Source: Arsenophonus sp052401645
Lineage (GTDB): Bacteria > Pseudomonadota > Gammaproteobacteria > Enterobacterales > Enterobacteriaceae
Assembly: GCA_052401645.1 (NCBI GenBank)
Contig: CP198939.1
Span: 992,001-1,056,000, forward strand
DNA: 64,000 nt
Reading direction: 5' to 3'
Shown here: positions 61,647 through 64,000 of the stretch, in pieces
Layout of the letters: each line of letters starts with the position of its first letter
How positions within the stretch are numbered: position 1 is the stretch's first letter
Notes under the pieces: model-generated
Database searches by the model: none
Told to the model about the DNA's origin: nothing
What the model saw: the letters and a program-made list of their open reading frames with translations, nothing else
Made by a program: the position numbers and the translations under genes

Positions 61647-61830
61647 TTTTTATCTAAATACTCAGGAAAAGAATTATTTGTGTTTTATAGCACAAAACTA
61701 AATATGAATAATATATTAATATTTTAAAAAAAAATTTTGATTTATGGTAAAGTAAATTATATTTTTTATTTTATAGTATTTAAAGTGAATAAGTTTGGTA
61801 GTTGGTTTATTGATGTATATTTATTTATAT
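61647..61830 (+). pseudogene. bcp: possible relic of bcp (thiol peroxidase, peroxiredoxin Q family)
   Basis: FLSKYSGKELFVFYSTK at about 61647 aligns with E. coli Bcp NLTDFQGQRVLVYFYPK, the strand before the catalytic cysteine. In the same frame after stops, FKVNKFGSWFID at about 61782 aligns with HQVCEQFGVWGEK. The catalytic TPGCT motif itself is not visible, and the interval is shorter than in an intact gene. Upstream, ATG at 61533 starts a 37-codon frame (MKFINFYKLSELSYKKIGYL...) that I cannot place. There is no synteny support, so this is tentative. Confidence 0.28.
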
Positions 61831-62178
61831 ATTTTATTGTAGTATTTATTATAAAAATGAAATTTTAAAAAATCATTAATATAAAATACCAATAAAAATT
61901 ATTAGATTTAGTTAATTTATTTTAAGTAATTAATTTTATTTTTAAAATAAATAATCAAATAATAAATAAATAATAATATGTAATATTATTACATTAATCT
62001 ATTTTAATTTAAATTTAAATAGATTAATAAGTCGACTATTAAATTTATTCTTTAAATCATATATAATCTATATTAATTAAATTTAATTAAATTATAATTT
62101 AATATAAATTATCTTAATAATTAAAAATTAAATTTTACTAAATCATTAAAATAAGATTATTTCATGAAGGTTTATTTT
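61831..62178. other. spacer downstream of guaA
   Basis: A+T-rich sequence with no gene. I see no hairpin plus T run on the minus strand just past guaA, so the operon terminator is not identified. Confidence 0.5.
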
Positions 62179-63756
62179 TTATTCCCATTCAATTGTAGAT
62201 GGTGGTTTTCCGCTAATATCATAAACTACTCTAGAGATACCAACAACTTCATTTATGATTCGATTTGAAACTAAAGCTAGAAAATCATATGGTAAATGAG
62301 CCCAGTTAGCGGTCATGAAATCAATAGTTTTAATTGCTCTTAATGATATAATCCAATCATATATACGATTATCACCCATTACTCCAACAGAGCGTACTGG
62401 TATAAAAATACTGAATGCTTGATTTACTTTATAATAAAGATTAGATTTATGTAACTCTTCAATAAAAATAGCATCTGCCTTTCTCAATAGATCACAATAA
62501 GATTTTTTTACCTCACCAAGAACTCGCACAGCTAATCCAGGCCCAGGAAATGGATGTCGATGTAATATATCGTAAGGTAGTCCTAACTCTAAGCCAATCT
62601 TACGTACTTCATCTTTAAATAAATCTTTTAATGGTTCGATTAATCCAAGTTTCATTTCTACTGGTAATCCACCTACATTGTGATGAGATTTAATAACATG
62701 TTCTTTACCTGTTATTAAAATAGTAGATTCAATTATATCTGGATAAATAGTACCTTGTGCTAACCATTTAACATGTGTTTGTTTAGCTGCTTGTTCATTA
62801 AATATCTTAATAAAAAGACGTCCGATTATTTTACGTTTTAACTCTGGTTCATTAATACCAATTAATGCATTAAGAAAACGATTTTCTGCTTTTACATGAA
62901 TAATATTTAAATTAAATTTACTGTTAAATATGTTCATAACTTCTTTCACTTCATTTAAGCGTAATAAACCATTATCAACAAAGATACAAATTAACTTATT
63001 ACCAATAGCACGATCGAGTAATAACGCAGTAACTAATGAATCAATACCACCAGATAGTGCTAAAATAACACGATCATCACCAATTTTTTCTTTTAGTTTA
63101 AGTATTCTATTTTTAACAATCAATTCAGCATTCCAGTAAGCTTTACAATTACAAATTTTTAATACAAAATGTTTTAAAATCGTAATTCCTTGAGTAGTAT
63201 GTGTAACTTCAGGATGAAATTGAACACCATAGAAATGTTTTTTTTCATTAGCTATAATAGCAAATGGAGAATTATCTGTGCTAGCTATAACCTTAAAATC
63301 AATTGGAAGAGAAGTTACTTTATCCCCATGACTCATCCATACATCAAGTAGTGGTTTACCATCAGTACTTAGCCTATCATAAATATCATTAAATAGTTTA
63401 GAAGAATGCTGAATAGAAATTTGAGCATGCCCAAATTCTCGTTTATTAGAAATTTTAACTTGCCCACCTAATTGGATAGACATAATTTGCATACCGTAAC
63501 AAATACCTAATACAGGAACACCAGCCAAAAAAACATATTCAGGTACACGCGGCTTATTTTTCTCAGTAGTACTTTCTGGTCCACCAGAAAGTATAATTCC
63601 GTTTGGATTAAATTTATAAATTTGTTCAGTGGAAGAACTATATGCGAAAAGTTCACAATAAACTCCAATTTCACGAATACGACGAGCAATTAATTGGCTA
63701 TATTGTGAACCAAAATCGAGAATTAATATTCGATATTGATTAACTTTAGTTTTCAT
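62179..63756 (-). CDS. guaA: GMP synthase (glutamine-hydrolysing)
   Basis: GuaA converts XMP to GMP with ATP and glutamine. The class I amidotransferase domain (about residues 1-205) has the triad Cys86 (GICYGMQ), His181 and Glu183 (VQFHPEVTH). The ATP-pyrophosphatase domain has the P-loop SGGIDS at 235-240, then FVDNGLLR, WLAQGTIYPD, KSHHNVGGLP and HPFPGPGLAVRVLGE. The dimerisation domain ends in VYDISGKPPSTIEWE. The length is 525 residues, exactly as in E. coli, which fixes the start. The residue after SGGIDS is Leu241 where E. coli has Ser, a change next to the pyrophosphate loop. It lies 58 bp downstream of guaB in the conserved guaBA operon. Confidence 0.98.
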   Translation of the reverse strand: MKTKVNQYRILILDFGSQYSQLIARRIREIGVYCELFAYSSSTEQIYKFNPNGIILSGGPESTTEKNKPRVPEYVFLAGVPVLGICYGMQIMSIQLGGQVKISNKREFGHAQISIQHSSKLFNDIYDRLSTDGKPLLDVWMSHGDKVTSLPIDFKVIASTDNSPFAIIANEKKHFYGVQFHPEVTHTTQGITILKHFVLKICNCKAYWNAELIVKNRILKLKEKIGDDRVILALSGGIDSLVTALLLDRAIGNKLICIFVDNGLLRLNEVKEVMNIFNSKFNLNIIHVKAENRFLNALIGINEPELKRKIIGRLFIKIFNEQAAKQTHVKWLAQGTIYPDIIESTILITGKEHVIKSHHNVGGLPVEMKLGLIEPLKDLFKDEVRKIGLELGLPYDILHRHPFPGPGLAVRVLGEVKKSYCDLLRKADAIFIEELHKSNLYYKVNQAFSIFIPVRSVGVMGDNRIYDWIISLRAIKTIDFMTANWAHLPYDFLALVSNRIINEVVGISRVVYDISGKPPSTIEWE

Positions 63757-63814
63757 TTAAGGAAAATTCCAAAATAAATAATAACTTTAAGATCTATAAA
63801 ATATTATTAATATT

Positions 63815-64000
63815 TTAACCTAAACGATAATTCGGTGATTCTTTTGTTATAATAACATCATGAACATGACTTTCTTGAATACCAGCACTACTAATTCTTA
63901 CAAATTCTGCTTTATTTCTTAATTCATCAATAGTTGCACAACCAGTTAGCCCCATACAAGAACGAAGACCACCCATTTGCTGATAAATAATATTTTTCAA
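63815..64000 (-). CDS. guaB: IMP dehydrogenase, C-terminal part (continues beyond the window)
   Basis: Only the last 61 codons are inside the window. They read IIYQQMGGLRSCMGLTGCAT, then AEFVRISSAGIQESHVHDV and SPNYRLG-stop, nearly identical to the E. coli GuaB C-terminus. IMP dehydrogenase oxidises IMP to XMP with NAD, the step before GuaA. The catalytic cysteine loop and most of the barrel lie outside the window, so integrity cannot be judged. The Met at the window edge is internal, not the start. E. coli GuaB ends RLGS; here the final serine is absent. Confidence 0.95.
   Translation of the reverse strand: MKNIIYQQMGGLRSCMGLTGCATIDELRNKAEFVRISSAGIQESHVHDVIITKESPNYRLG

Noticed and set aside
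62930..63689. Open frames at 62930-63139 (plus) and 63507-63689 (minus, other frame)
   Set aside because: Both lie inside guaA, whose frame is unambiguous.
1..64000. CRISPR arrays, insertion sequences, prophage, integrons, rRNA or a novel gene system
   Set aside because: No direct repeats with spacers, transposase motifs, phage genes or rRNA sequence were seen; all intact genes are ordinary enteric housekeeping genes.

Overview
The window looks like the chromosome of a host-restricted gammaproteobacterium of the Enterobacterales in advanced genome decay, most likely an insect symbiont. Intact proteins are nearly colinear with E. coli orthologues (AhpC, FolD, WaaG, CoaD, WaaA, WaaC, WaaF, HldD, YibN, SecB, GpsA, GuaA, GuaB). 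Gene order is recognisably enteric (argU-folD, hldD-waaF-waaC, yibN-secB-gpsA, guaB-guaA). Base composition is extremely A+T rich. Intact protein genes cover only about 11.1 kb of 64 kb (my sum, about 17%). I cannot name the genus from this window. A relic of waaE beside waaA suggests an ancestor with a Serratia/Yersinia/Proteus-type LPS locus rather than an E. coli-type one.

Layout. 1-15.7 kb: a desert holding only ahpC and, at its right end, tRNA-Arg(UCU). 16-17 kb: folD and a ybcJ relic. 17-30.4 kb: desert. 30.4-32.2 kb: waaG (LPS glucosyltransferase I) followed by a broken waaP. 34.9-38 kb: mutM relic, coaD, waaA, waaE relic. 40.8-43.7 kb: the hldD-waaF-waaC operon on the minus strand. 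44.3-46.4 kb: relics of yibQ, envC and gpmM in ancestral order. 46.6-48.6 kb: yibN, secB, gpsA. 50.4-53.3 kb: an apparent dead arcA and a dead threonine operon (thrL leader, thrA, thrB, thrC). 58.5-58.8 kb: a yaaA relic. 62.2-64 kb: guaA and the 3' end of guaB.

Function. The surviving genes support lipid A inner-core assembly (Kdo transfer, ADP-heptose epimerisation, two heptose transfers, first glucose), CoA synthesis, one-carbon metabolism, GMP synthesis, phospholipid precursor supply, SecB-dependent export and peroxide defence. The decayed genes cover heptose phosphorylation and decoration, DNA repair (mutM), phosphoglycerate mutase (gpmM), division amidase activation (envC), threonine synthesis and redox-responsive regulation (arcA).

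I found no novel defence, mobile or biosynthetic system. The main discovery is that several apparently empty stretches are legible fossils: translating them by eye in ancestral order recovers gene remnants with frameshifts and stop codons. waaP, mutM, envC and yibQ are the best supported; the others are more tentative because A+T-rich DNA yields I/K/N/F/Y-rich peptides by chance. Several perfect palindromes with arms of 15-21 bp also lie in non-coding DNA.
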